From assembly GCF_900103815.1 (NCBI RefSeq), contig NZ_FNHZ01000001.1, forward strand, positions 819,715 to 883,714: a stretch of 64,000 bases of DNA. Direction: 5' to 3'. Within the stretch, counting starts at the first letter, position 1. The number at the start of each line of letters is the position of its first letter. Of the stretch, positions 48,587 to 56,639 are shown in pieces. This DNA comes from Lachnospira pectinoschiza. Lineage in GTDB: Bacteria; Bacillota; Clostridia; Lachnospirales; Lachnospiraceae. The translations under genes were made by a program, and so were the position numbers. The notes beneath the pieces are model-generated. The model was given only the letters and a program-made list of their open reading frames with translations. It did no database searches and was not told the origin of the DNA.

Positions 48587-49225
48587 ATGAAAATATATCA
48601 ATATGCAGATTCAACAGAGGATTTACAGCAGTTTTTGACTCCAGTGAGCATACTTAATATGCAAGAGCAAATGAAGCATATGAACTCATTTCAGAATACA
48701 ATGGAATTAGATATCCTTGGATACCATTTACCAATTATGGTAGTGAATACTGTGGAGAATAGACGGAGTTTTAGAAGTTTTGAACTCTTAAAAAGTAACT
48801 GTGAATATGGTGATGTTATTGCAGTTACCTCTGTAAAAGCTCTCGGATTGAATGAAAAAGATATTGTTGCGCAGTTGGATTGGTTTATAGAGCGTAACAT
48901 TCCTCTTATAATATGCGATACTCCATCAACCTATGAATATGGGTTGGCAAATTCTGTAAATAGGGCGGTTCTTTCTACAATTAGGCAGTCATTAGTGGAA
49001 GTGAATAATATAGTTCTTAAGCCTAATAAGCACAATGCTGGTAGACCTAGTATGAAGTATCCTGAAAATTGGGAAGAGTTGTATGAGCAATGGGAAAATA
49101 AGAATATTACGTCTAAGGAGTTTATGGAAAAAGCTAATTTAAAGAAGGCTACTTTCTACAATTTATTATCAGATTACAAGAAGAACTTGGAACTACGTGA
49201 TGAATTAAATCAAAAAATGGCATAG
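48587..49225 (+). CDS. Resolvase-like protein, probably catalytically inactive, with C-terminal HTH
   Basis: The fold follows small serine recombinases: IYQYADSTEDLQ (where resolvases have YARVSTDDQ), VTSVKALGLN (where they have LDRLGR), then a long helix and the GRP-start DNA-binding tail with TSKEFMEKANLKKATFYNLL as the HTH. The serine may be kept, but the nearby Arg and the two catalytic arginines of the second motif are Ala and Leu here. It is therefore likely a DNA binder rather than a recombinase. It follows the PLD-ATPase by 3 bp. Confidence 0.75.
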   Translation: MKIYQYADSTEDLQQFLTPVSILNMQEQMKHMNSFQNTMELDILGYHLPIMVVNTVENRRSFRSFELLKSNCEYGDVIAVTSVKALGLNEKDIVAQLDWFIERNIPLIICDTPSTYEYGLANSVNRAVLSTIRQSLVEVNNIVLKPNKHNAGRPSMKYPENWEELYEQWENKNITSKEFMEKANLKKATFYNLLSDYKKNLELRDELNQKMA

Positions 49226-49241
49226 AAGTAAGCTGGCTGAT

Positions 49242-49489
49242 TGTAGAACGAGTCTCTGATTAACTATGCTGACTCATGCAGTGGTGCGGCATATAAAACG
49301 TTTGTGGATACAGGACATACGCAAATTTTTTCTTGTTTATCATATTTAGAAGGTATTGCTATTGCATCGTGTGAACAAGAATTGATTCTTCAAGCATTGC
49401 AATATCAGGATAAAATTATAGGCTATTTCGAAGATGATAATGAGCTTGAAATTCTATATAAACGTGTTGAAAACTTTAGTCTCATATAG
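49242..49489 (+). pseudogene. Orphan C-terminal fragment, unknown family
   Basis: An 82-codon frame open from a stop at its left end has no good start or RBS. It encodes a helical, acidic stretch (ALQYQDKIIGYFEDDNELE) ending in a natural stop. It looks like the 3' end of a lost gene. Confidence 0.4.
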
Positions 49490-49702
49490 ACAAAACATTT
49501 TGTGAAAGCTCAGGGCGATATATCCGCTGTTTAATACGTCGCCTGTTGTAGATATTATTTCTTTAATCGTTGAAAATCAGGATGTGGTTAAAATGCAGTA
49601 GAAGTTAGATTATATGAATTTTTAATCATGTCGAGCAATCGTCATATATCAGCCGTGAGCAGATGTACTGTCAGTATGATGGACAGACCTATTATCCAAA
49701 GG
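49490..49702. other. Short interrupted frames before repeat copy 2
   Basis: No intact gene is present. Bases about 49633-49701 encode EQSSYISREQMYCQYDGQTY, the end of another mobile-element protein, cut where the ferredoxin tail begins. The junction at about 49702 is a recombination point. Confidence 0.45.
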
Positions 49703-49840
49703 AGTGTCACTATTGTACGAATGGAGGTTCCGTGTTGTGGAGGACTCCAGAGGGCAGCAGAGAATGCTCTAAGAAACAGTGGAAAGTTTATTCCGTGGCA
49801 GGTTGTAACTATATCACGTAATGGAAAAATATTGGATTGA
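49703..49840 (+). pseudogene. Tail of a 4Fe-4S ferredoxin-domain gene, second copy
   Basis: SVTIVRMEVPCCGGLQRA and the end SGKFIPWQVVTISRNGKILD match the C-terminus of the gene broken at 41209-41636, here without the premature stop. Only the last 46 codons remain, fused to unrelated upstream sequence. Confidence 0.8.
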
Positions 49841-49990
49841 TGGAGATTTAACGGTGCTATTATTATCATAGGCAAGTGAGAGGTAAACAAAAGCCACTCA
49901 CTTGTTTTTCTTTTGCAGAGGAATAGGAAGCAAATTTAAGCGTCACAGGATGACCAACCCTCTCGGTCGTGTTTGGCGCTTTTTTGTTGT
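49703..49990. repeat. Island 3'-end repeat, copy 2 (longest)
   Basis: Bases 49703-49924 match copy 1. Bases 49846-49990 match copy 3 (58606-58753), including the terminator stem CAAGTGAG/CTCACTTG, TTTTTCTTTTGCAGAGGAAT and a second hairpin GCGTCACAGGATGACC...GGTC with a T run. This copy joins the two partial ones. Confidence 0.9.
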
Positions 49991-50068
49991 CCGAAACCGG
50001 AAAGTGCGCCGGTGTTTCTATTCAGAATCGGGTGGTTCAGGTTCAGGTAAAACGAGTTTTTTTACAAT
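49990..50068 (+). pseudogene. Walker A fragment of a VirD4/TraG-like coupling protein
   Basis: A short frame encodes ESGGSGSGKTSFFT, the P-loop style of conjugal coupling ATPases, and stops at a TGA soon after. The C-terminal part of such a protein lies 8 kb away at 41785-42132, so the two may once have belonged to one gene. Confidence 0.45.
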
Positions 50069-50334
50069 GGTTTGATATTGAAAAGTATCTTATAAAGAAA
50101 GCTTGTCTTTTATCCAGATGATGAATATGAAGTATTTGAGGTTGATAAGAACTGATGCCTTGATTAAAATATTATTGATAATTTTTATTTCGATAAAAAT
50201 TAGTCTCCAAACCTGAGAGGCAATAAGTGCATGGATAATCTGATTTTTAGATTCAGCTAAGAAGGTGACAGAATTGTCAGCTATCTGGTGCGTGGTTGCT
50301 GTTACGGAATTCAGGTAGAAAGGAGATAATAGTC
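50069..50334. other. Gene-free stretch
   Basis: There are only short frames with many stops. A good ribosome binding site (AAAGGAG at 50320-50326) at its right end belongs to the next gene. Confidence 0.4.
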
Positions 50335-50586
50335 ATGGCAAAAGGTGTATCATCTAAGACACACAGTCAAAAAGAATTGGATAATTAAGCTAATCAGCAT
50401 AATCCAAACAACAAGGCCTACAAGGCAAGAGTTGCTAATGAATAGGCGACTAGGAAACAGTCCAAGAAAGCATTGGCAAATTAAGCTAAGAAGCGTGCAA
50501 AACGCCAAGCTGAATTCGAGGCGGAACATGGTGTCATGTATCCGCTTGATTGGATGTGTTACAGCAATCCATATGATTTTGACTAG
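50335..50586 (+). pseudogene. Small mobile-element gene with three in-frame stop codons
   Basis: From ATG 50335, behind AAAGGAG, one frame reads MAKGVSSKTHSQKELDN, stop (50386), ANQHNPNNKAYKARVANE, stop (50443), ATRKQSKKALAN, stop (50482), then AKKRAKRQAEFEAEHG and MYPLDWMCYSNPYDFD to the final TAG. No frameshift interrupts the 83 codons. The protein is a basic, Asn/Lys-rich type met in CTn-like elements. The stops make it a pseudogene unless they are read through. Confidence 0.7.
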
Positions 50587-50615
50587 ATTTTATTCATGAA
50601 AGCAAAAGGACATCA

Positions 50616-50682
50616 ATCTATGTACCGACCTCCCATCGTTAGATTTTTAGGCCTGATTTTTTGGGGGGGTCGGTACATAGAT
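50616..50682. repeat. 19-bp near-perfect inverted repeat with a 29-nt loop
   Basis: ATCTATGTACCGACCTCCC is mirrored by GGGGGGTCGGTACATAGAT with one mismatch (a wobble in RNA). It is GC-rich compared with its surroundings. It could be a transposon-like end pair, an RNA hairpin or a protein site. Confidence 0.85.
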
Positions 50683-50878
50683 GCAGATCCCCAAGGGTGC
50701 TTTTTGTTATGTCGAAATGTGGATAAGTAGTATGCCGGACATACCCGAAAGGGAGCGTTCTCTGCCTTCCTTCTTCCGCTTCCTCCTTAGAAAGAAAAAC
50801 GAAAAGAAAGAAGCAAAGAAAAGATAAAAGAAAGATATACCCCTATTATCATCATCCATCCTATCCTATCCCATCCGT
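50683..50878. other. Conjugative-element leader sequence
   Basis: This stretch has no gene. CCCCAAGGGTGCTTTTTG followed by TGCCGGACATACCCGAAAGG has the look of non-coding leader DNA in Tn1549/CTn-type elements, as I recall them. The rest is a purine-rich then pyrimidine-rich tract. Confidence 0.4.
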
Positions 50879-50928
50879 CCGTCTCCCATCGGGGAACGGC
50901 TGCGCACGTTCCCCTAAGAGGGAGACGG
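50879..50928. repeat. Nested perfect inverted repeats
   Basis: The outer arms CCGTCTCCC / GGGAGACGG enclose inner arms GGGGAACG / CGTTCCCC. The structure is a strong cruciform or hairpin 40 bp before a small element gene. It could be a transfer- or replication-related site, or a terminator without a T run. Confidence 0.8.
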
Positions 50929-50968
50929 GAAATACGCGCGCGTGAGCGCGAGAGGAGCCAAACAGAGA

Positions 50969-51244
50969 ATGAAGCTAACACGATATGAGCAGGAGACCAT
51001 AGTGAACTTTAATGCCGAAGAACCAGATGCGATAGTTTACACCCGTGATAAGGCTGTTATGAGACAACTTGATACGCTAGTTACCGAGTATCCCGATATC
51101 TTTAAATACATAGGCGAAACAGATATCGACAAGACCTATTCAATGTCTAAATCACGCATTAGTTACAGCAAGCCCAGAAGGATATCTGAGGTTAAGAGAC
51201 AGCAGGCAAGAGGTGCTATGAATAAAATTAATTTAGGTGGATAA
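50969..51244 (+). CDS. Small conserved mobile-element protein, 91 aa
   Basis: MKLTRYEQETIVNFN with YTRDKAVMRQLD and a basic Ser/Arg-rich second half is typical of a small protein carried by Tn1549/CTn-type conjugative elements. Its role is not known. ATG 50969 is chosen over the 50942 start because the family begins MKLTRYEQ; GGAG lies 12 bp upstream. It follows the nested inverted repeats and precedes an RHH gene by 55 bp. It is intact, unlike most element genes here. Confidence 0.75.
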   Translation: MKLTRYEQETIVNFNAEEPDAIVYTRDKAVMRQLDTLVTEYPDIFKYIGETDIDKTYSMSKSRISYSKPRRISEVKRQQARGAMNKINLGG

Positions 51245-51299
51245 ATATATTGCAAATGTTCCCCCCAAAAGATATACTTAAATTTAGAGGATTGCAATT

Positions 51300-51470
51300 A
51301 TGGATAAAGAACTTAAGGCGTACTCAATGAGCATTCGAGTTAGTGAAGATGAACTTGAGAAACTTAAACAGGCTGCTAGATTAGAATCATATGCATCCTA
51401 TAGTAAGTTCATACGAAGAACGGCATTGATAGAAGCTGAAAAAGTGATAAAGAAAAGCGAAAAGAATTAA
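51300..51470 (+). CDS. Ribbon-helix-helix (CopG/Arc-like) protein, 56 aa
   Basis: SMSIRVSEDELEKLKQAARL followed by SYSKFIRRTAL is a ribbon-helix-helix pattern: a beta strand, helix A, then helix B with the SxxxFIR start. GAGG at 51287-51290 serves ATG 51300. It ends 20 bp before the restriction-methylation gene. It may repress that operon, or be a mobilisation accessory protein. It is too short to decide. Confidence 0.75.
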   Translation: MDKELKAYSMSIRVSEDELEKLKQAARLESYASYSKFIRRTALIEAEKVIKKSEKN

Positions 51471-51490
51471 AAGTAAAGTTGGAGGTAACT

Positions 51491-54208
51491 ATGGATTATA
51501 CATTAACTATTTCTCAAAAAAAAGATATAGAAAAATATATCGAAAGCCAGAAGGTCAAGGCTGTTGAGAAGTTCGAGTTCGCAAGTCGTGTTGTGAAGTA
51601 TTCTGCATCTATATCAGGAAAAAAGATTAATAAGATAAAAGGAGATGAAGAAATCACAAGAGCTTGTCTTCTTACAAAACTGGGAAATGAATATGGATAT
51701 AATCTCGACAAGATTGAGATTGAACATGTGTATACCGCCGGAAGACCGCGTACCAATACAAGTATTATTGATTTGGTTGTTCGTGACAACAATGGAGATG
51801 CTTTTTTATTTATAGAATTAAAGTCTCCTAAGGATTATGCAAATGGGGATAGAGAAAACATTATAGAAGAGCAGCTATTTAAAGTGGCAGCTATGGAGCA
51901 AGCTGAAGGACGAAGGGTAAAGTATCTAATGCTTTATACAATCGCTATGCATGGAAAGAATGTTGATGACGAGTGCATAATTATTGATCATGAAAAATAT
52001 CCGACATTTAAGGATTGGGAGCCTGTTAAAGAATATGGAAATGTAATTCCGAAGAAATATGGTAAGGCACAAAAGATTCCATATGTTAAAGGAAGCTCGC
52101 ATGATTTACAAACTAACTTCACGCATGAATTATTGAATAGCCTTCAAATTGAGTTGCACAATGTACTGTGGGGTGGCGGAGGGACCGACGATAATGATGT
52201 TTTCTCATCATTAACAAATCTTATTTTGGCAAAAATACAAGATGAAGATGAGAAAGTTAATGGTGATACTTATGATTTCCAATCTTTAGTTTTTGTTGAT
52301 GATACCGAGAATTATGAATCGTTGGAAACTCTTTTTGAAAGAATTAATAATCTTTATAAAAGAGCGTTAAAAGAGAAATTAAATGTTACTGATAGCGAGG
52401 AAATTGAGAAGTCTTTTGTTGTTGACACCAAAAAGTTTTCTCTTGAAAAAGTAAAATTCACTGTTCAGACTTTGGAAGGTTATTCTTTAGTGGATGGAAA
52501 GAATAGCATATCTGGTAAAGATATCCTAGGTGATTTCTTTGAAGGGATTATTCGAGATGGATTTAAACAGACTAAAGGACAGTTTTTTACACATATAAAC
52601 ATTGTCAGATTTATGTTATGGGCAATTCAAGCGGATCGTTTAGCTATTGATAGGATTAATGCGGATCGCGAAATCCCATATATGATCGATCCATCAGCTG
52701 GATCGGGAACATTTCTGATTGAATATATGAAATTTATCACTGCAAATATTAAGTACAGATTCAAGGATCAACTTTTATCAAGCCGTGCAGTGGAGGATAA
52801 ATGTGCAGAATGGTTTTTACCTAACCATAGAGAAAACAAATGGGCAAGAGAATACATATACGGATCGGAACTTAATTTCAATTTAGGAACGGCAACTAAA
52901 GTAAACATGATCTTGCATGGTGATGGTGCAACTAACATTTTTGTCGGCGCCCAGAAGGGCGATGGTTTATTGCCTTTTGGAAAATATATAAAGGCATCAG
53001 CTCCTAATGCATTGAACAAGGAATTTGATGATCCTAATTACCCCCAGAAGGTCAATTCTCAGTTTGATTTGATTTTAACTAATCCGCCCTTTAGCGTTGA
53101 TTTGGATAATGATACCAAAAGGACAATAAAGAAGAGCTTTGTATATGGTGATAAGAAAAAGTCGGAAAATCTGTTTATAGAAAGGTGGTATCAGCTTTTA
53201 AGAGAAAATGGCAGGTTGGCAGCTGTTCTTCCGGATAGTGTATTTGACACTAATGAGAATAGATATATCAGATTGTTTATTTACAAATATTTCAAGATAA
53301 AAGCGGTTGTTTCGCTTCCTCAGCTTGCATTTGCCCCGTACACACCAACTAAAACAAGCATTTTGTTTGCACAAAAAAAGACGGCGACAGAAATTGAAGA
53401 ATGGAATGAGCTGTGGGATGAGGTGTCAAAAGAATATGAAAAAATAAAGACTCGTGTTGAGAACATCATAGCGGTTTTTGATGGACTAAAAGATAAAGCA
53501 AAACTTCCTTCTATAAAAGATCTTACAGAAGAAGAAGAAGAGGGATTCGTAAGAGCGATATTGAAAAGCTATTTAACGGAGCGAGATGATGAATTAAATA
53601 CGGGCGAACTCATTGAAAAGTACAGAGAAAGTCTGGAAGAAGCTCTATCGTATGATAAAGATTTGGTGGATACTTTTGGATATGTAAACCCTTGGTGGGT
53701 ATTTGAAACGGTCTCAAAGAAATTGAACTACGATATTTTTATGGCTGAAGTTGATAATGTTGGCTATAAAAGAACTAAGCGCGGGGAAAAGGACGCACCA
53801 AATGAGCTTTTCTCATTGGAGTATGCGCCCTCTTTGATTGATTCTACTTTGATAGAAGATCATTACAAAGAACTTATAGATGATGTTTCCGATAGAATCA
53901 AAAATGAAGAAGATAAAAAAGCAAAAGAGAAGAAGCAGAATAAAATCAAGGCAATAGATAGTAAAATTGATGAGCTAAAAGCTGAAAAAGACTCTTTAGA
54001 GTCAGAGTATGATGAAATAAAGAAGTTTATTAAAAAGTATTATAAAGCAGGAGAGTTGAAAGAATCATACACTGATAGAACCGATATTGAATTGGTGAAA
54101 GAGTTTAAGAGTGGCAGGCTTAAACAGTATTGTAGCTATGCTGTATTGTTACGTGAAAAAGAAAAGACTACGGTACTTGATTTTATGCGAGAATTATCGT
54201 GGGATTGA
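51491..54208 (+). CDS. Fused restriction endonuclease / N6-adenine methyltransferase
   Basis: Residues about 1-170 resemble an HsdR_N-type PD-(D/E)xK nuclease: IIDLVVRDN and FIELKSPKDY give the D...ExK set. Residues about 320-640 are an N6-adenine methylase with motif I DPSAGSGTF (about 399) and motif IV NPPF (about 532). Residues about 790-840 form a coiled coil. One chain with both activities plus a separate specificity subunit is the BcgI-type (type IIB/IIG) design. ATG 51491 follows GGAGGT. Confidence 0.9.
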   Translation: MDYTLTISQKKDIEKYIESQKVKAVEKFEFASRVVKYSASISGKKINKIKGDEEITRACLLTKLGNEYGYNLDKIEIEHVYTAGRPRTNTSIIDLVVRDNNGDAFLFIELKSPKDYANGDRENIIEEQLFKVAAMEQAEGRRVKYLMLYTIAMHGKNVDDECIIIDHEKYPTFKDWEPVKEYGNVIPKKYGKAQKIPYVKGSSHDLQTNFTHELLNSLQIELHNVLWGGGGTDDNDVFSSLTNLILAKIQDEDEKVNGDTYDFQSLVFVDDTENYESLETLFERINNLYKRALKEKLNVTDSEEIEKSFVVDTKKFSLEKVKFTVQTLEGYSLVDGKNSISGKDILGDFFEGIIRDGFKQTKGQFFTHINIVRFMLWAIQADRLAIDRINADREIPYMIDPSAGSGTFLIEYMKFITANIKYRFKDQLLSSRAVEDKCAEWFLPNHRENKWAREYIYGSELNFNLGTATKVNMILHGDGATNIFVGAQKGDGLLPFGKYIKASAPNALNKEFDDPNYPQKVNSQFDLILTNPPFSVDLDNDTKRTIKKSFVYGDKKKSENLFIERWYQLLRENGRLAAVLPDSVFDTNENRYIRLFIYKYFKIKAVVSLPQLAFAPYTPTKTSILFAQKKTATEIEEWNELWDEVSKEYEKIKTRVENIIAVFDGLKDKAKLPSIKDLTEEEEEGFVRAILKSYLTERDDELNTGELIEKYRESLEEALSYDKDLVDTFGYVNPWWVFETVSKKLNYDIFMAEVDNVGYKRTKRGEKDAPNELFSLEYAPSLIDSTLIEDHYKELIDDVSDRIKNEEDKKAKEKKQNKIKAIDSKIDELKAEKDSLESEYDEIKKFIKKYYKAGELKESYTDRTDIELVKEFKSGRLKQYCSYAVLLREKEKTTVLDFMRELSWD

Positions 54209-54218
54209 GGTGGAATGT

Positions 54219-55625
54219 ATGAGAGTAGAAAGAACCGAATTCGCTAAATTCTCCAAATACAGTAGCCTAAGACTTACATCCAATTATGAACTTCCTAAGC
54301 TGGCTTTTCCATACGATGATTTTAGCTCATTTTTGGATTTTATAGAGTCTGGTAGTCGTCCTAAAGGAGGTATTAAGGATGAAGACTATGGACAAGCACT
54401 TAGTTTGGGAGGCGAACAAATCGATAAAGATGGAATCGTAAATACTGAGAAAATGCCATATGTTCCATTTGACTTTTATGATAATGCAAAAAAAGGATTA
54501 GTTTGTGATGGAGATATCCTTATTTGTAAAGATGGTGCATTAACTGGAAAGTGCTGCATTGTTGATTTTGCTAAGCTTCCAACAGATAAAGTTATGATCA
54601 ATGAACATGTTTTTATAGTTCGTGCAAATTCAAGAATTAGACAAAAGATGCTGTTTTATCTGATGAGGACTGATTTTTTCAATAGTCAGGTAATCGATTT
54701 GGCATACAGAAAAAAAGCACAGCCAGGATTAACATTAGATCATATAAAAGCTTTAAAAATACCGGAGCTATCATTAAAATCACAGGATGAAATACTTAAG
54801 AAGCTTATTCCTTACGAAGAGAAAATAAATAAACTCAATGCAAAGAAAGTAAATATACAAGAGATTATAGATAAGAGTTTTAGTAAAGCATTCGGATTCT
54901 CATATGATGGATTTGATTCGTTAAAAGGAATTAAAGCATATAGAATTGCCTGTTCGGATGTCTCTGTTAATGGAGATTTAAGATGTGGTGTAAGGTTCCA
55001 TAGACCAGCACGAGTATATGTAGAAAAAGAACTCCAAACTAAGATGAAGGCTAAAATAAAGGATTATTTGGCTGAGCCGATTGTTTTGGGAGCTAGCATT
55101 TCACCAAGTGATTATGATGATGGTGATTACATTTATATTTCCATGGCTACTATAAAGGGGTGGAGATTAGATAATGGGTCCGCATCTACGGTTTCAGACA
55201 ATTACCTAAATGGGAAAAAGGATAAGACAGTTTCAATTAATGATATTATCTTGGCAAGATCCGGTGAAGGGACAATCGGAAAGGTTGCGTTAATAGATGA
55301 AGATGTAAAAGGGGTATTTGCTGATTTTACTATGCGCATAAGATTAAAAAACTATAATCCCGAATTTGCCTACTACTATTTCAGAACGAGTTATTTTCAA
55401 TATCTTATTGAAACTTATAAAAAGGGACTTGGGAATAATACAAATATCTTTCCGGTGGCTATAAAAGAATTTCCCATACCCGACATTGACTTAAAGAAAC
55501 AAAAAGAAATTGTAGCTGAAATTAGAAAGATGAATGATCAACAAAAGAAAATCGCGGAAGATATTGCTGATCAACAAGTGTTAATCCAGAAGGTGATAGA
55601 GGATAATTTATATAAAACTCACTGA
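54219..55625 (+). CDS. Restriction-modification specificity subunit (HsdS-like)
   Basis: Two target-recognition units each end in a helix with a typical IPxLxLKxQ-type motif: KIPELSLKSQDEILKKL (about residues 182-198) and FPIPDIDLKKQKEIVAEIRK (near 427). Two TRDs imply a bipartite DNA target. ATG 54219 lies after GAGGTGG and 10 bp past the stop of the fused nuclease-methylase, so they are cotranscribed. It should direct that enzyme to its site. A terminator follows. Confidence 0.9.
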   Translation: MRVERTEFAKFSKYSSLRLTSNYELPKLAFPYDDFSSFLDFIESGSRPKGGIKDEDYGQALSLGGEQIDKDGIVNTEKMPYVPFDFYDNAKKGLVCDGDILICKDGALTGKCCIVDFAKLPTDKVMINEHVFIVRANSRIRQKMLFYLMRTDFFNSQVIDLAYRKKAQPGLTLDHIKALKIPELSLKSQDEILKKLIPYEEKINKLNAKKVNIQEIIDKSFSKAFGFSYDGFDSLKGIKAYRIACSDVSVNGDLRCGVRFHRPARVYVEKELQTKMKAKIKDYLAEPIVLGASISPSDYDDGDYIYISMATIKGWRLDNGSASTVSDNYLNGKKDKTVSINDIILARSGEGTIGKVALIDEDVKGVFADFTMRIRLKNYNPEFAYYYFRTSYFQYLIETYKKGLGNNTNIFPVAIKEFPIPDIDLKKQKEIVAEIRKMNDQQKKIAEDIADQQVLIQKVIEDNLYKTH

Positions 55626-55656
55626 GATAATATCGGTGTAATAGTGTAGTATCCAC

Positions 55657-55704
55657 AGACGGTGGCGAACGATCTTAAAAGATTATTCGTCCCCGTCTTT
55701 TTTT
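55657..55704 (+). terminator. Terminator of the restriction-modification operon
   Basis: AGACGG pairs with CCGTCT and GGCGAAC-GATCTT with GATTATTCGTC; the stem is followed by seven T. Confidence 0.85.
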
Positions 55705-55751
55705 ATTCCAAAATCACGGAAACGGCACAACAAAGAAAGGAGATTTTCAAA

Positions 55752-56134
55752 ATGGAACAGCAGTAGATTTCAGCAAAAAAACTGAAGGCAATGGAGAAGG
55801 TAAAGCGAGCCAATGCGGAGCTTGCCAAGGTAGCGCGTGAAGAGAAGGAGCAACTCAGAAAGGATCAGGATCGTCAAAAGTACATGATGGGCGGTTGTGT
55901 AGTAAAATACTTCTCCGATGCCTACGATTTCAGCGAGCAGGAAATGAACCGGATCATAGCGTGCGCTTTTTCGCTTAAAGATGTGAAGAACATGATCGCA
56001 ACGGTTCTGAAAGAGCGACTGATCCTGCGGTAAGTAACGATGAAGAGAAGGATGAAACCGATGATTTTAATATTGATGAAACCGATGAAAATGATCCCGA
56101 AGAAAGTGACGATGACGAGGGTGGAGAAACCTAA
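55752..56134 (+). pseudogene. DUF3847-type element gene with an early stop and a late frameshift
   Basis: ATG 55752 lies behind AAAGGAG, but codon 5 is TAG (MEQQ-stop-ISAKKLKAMEK). The frame continues as a typical DUF3847 protein (YMMGGCVVKYFSDAY, EMNRIIACAF) to a TAA at 56034. In the next frame an acidic tail (SNDEEKDETDDFNIDETDE to a stop at 56132-56134) continues the usual C-terminus, so a single-base shift is likely. A shorter protein could start at ATG 55791. Confidence 0.7.
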
Positions 56135-56470
56135 GGTCTTTCACCGAGATTTTCTCGGTGCGCACAGATATACCACCAGAGGTTGTACTGAGCGTCCTGC
56201 CGGAGGCGTACTGCGGATAGCTGTTGTCTGCCGAGGGCAGCCAAGAGGGGACATTATGTTTCCCCTCCGGTGCATTCGCACCTACCCCTATGTGTACTTT
56301 GCGCTTGGCAAAGTTCTAAAGAGCAGAGCTTCACCAGGCGAAAAGTCTGTCTGTCGGTCCTGTCAGTTATGGGAGCCGATGAAAGAGAGGTGGCAAAGTG
56401 GCGGTTAAAAACTTTAGTTCCCGTATTCAGATATGCGGGAGAAGTGCGAGGTGCCATGGAGGAAAATTAG
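56135..56470. other. Non-coding element region, possible transfer-origin remnant
   Basis: These GC-rich 336 bp have hairpins (CACCGAG/CTCGGTG at 56149-56167) and no convincing gene; the frames here have no family resemblance. In related conjugative elements the DNA after a DUF3847 gene leads to the mobilisation genes, so an oriT relic is possible but unproven. Confidence 0.3.
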
Positions 56471-56639
56471 AGTGAATAGCCACTTGATTTCTTATTGATA
56501 CAATTTTAGAAAACTTTGTGAAGAGAAGATGAAAAAGTGGTTGGACAGTAAATTGTGAGTGAAGACTTGTGGTATATCAGTTTAAGGCTAGTAGAGAACA
56601 AGCTGGTATGAATTGAAAAGGCTTATTTGATTGGCTTGA
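56471..56639. other. Gene-free stretch
   Basis: No feature was seen; all frames are interrupted. Confidence 0.35.

Noticed and set aside
50787..50981. Minus-strand 64-codon frame
   Set aside because: It spans the nested inverted repeat and purine-rich tract and has no family resemblance.
56040..56470. Overlapping frames of 122, 67 and 66 codons on both strands
   Set aside because: They cover the acidic tail of the DUF3847 gene and GC-rich non-coding DNA; none has a credible ribosome site or domain.
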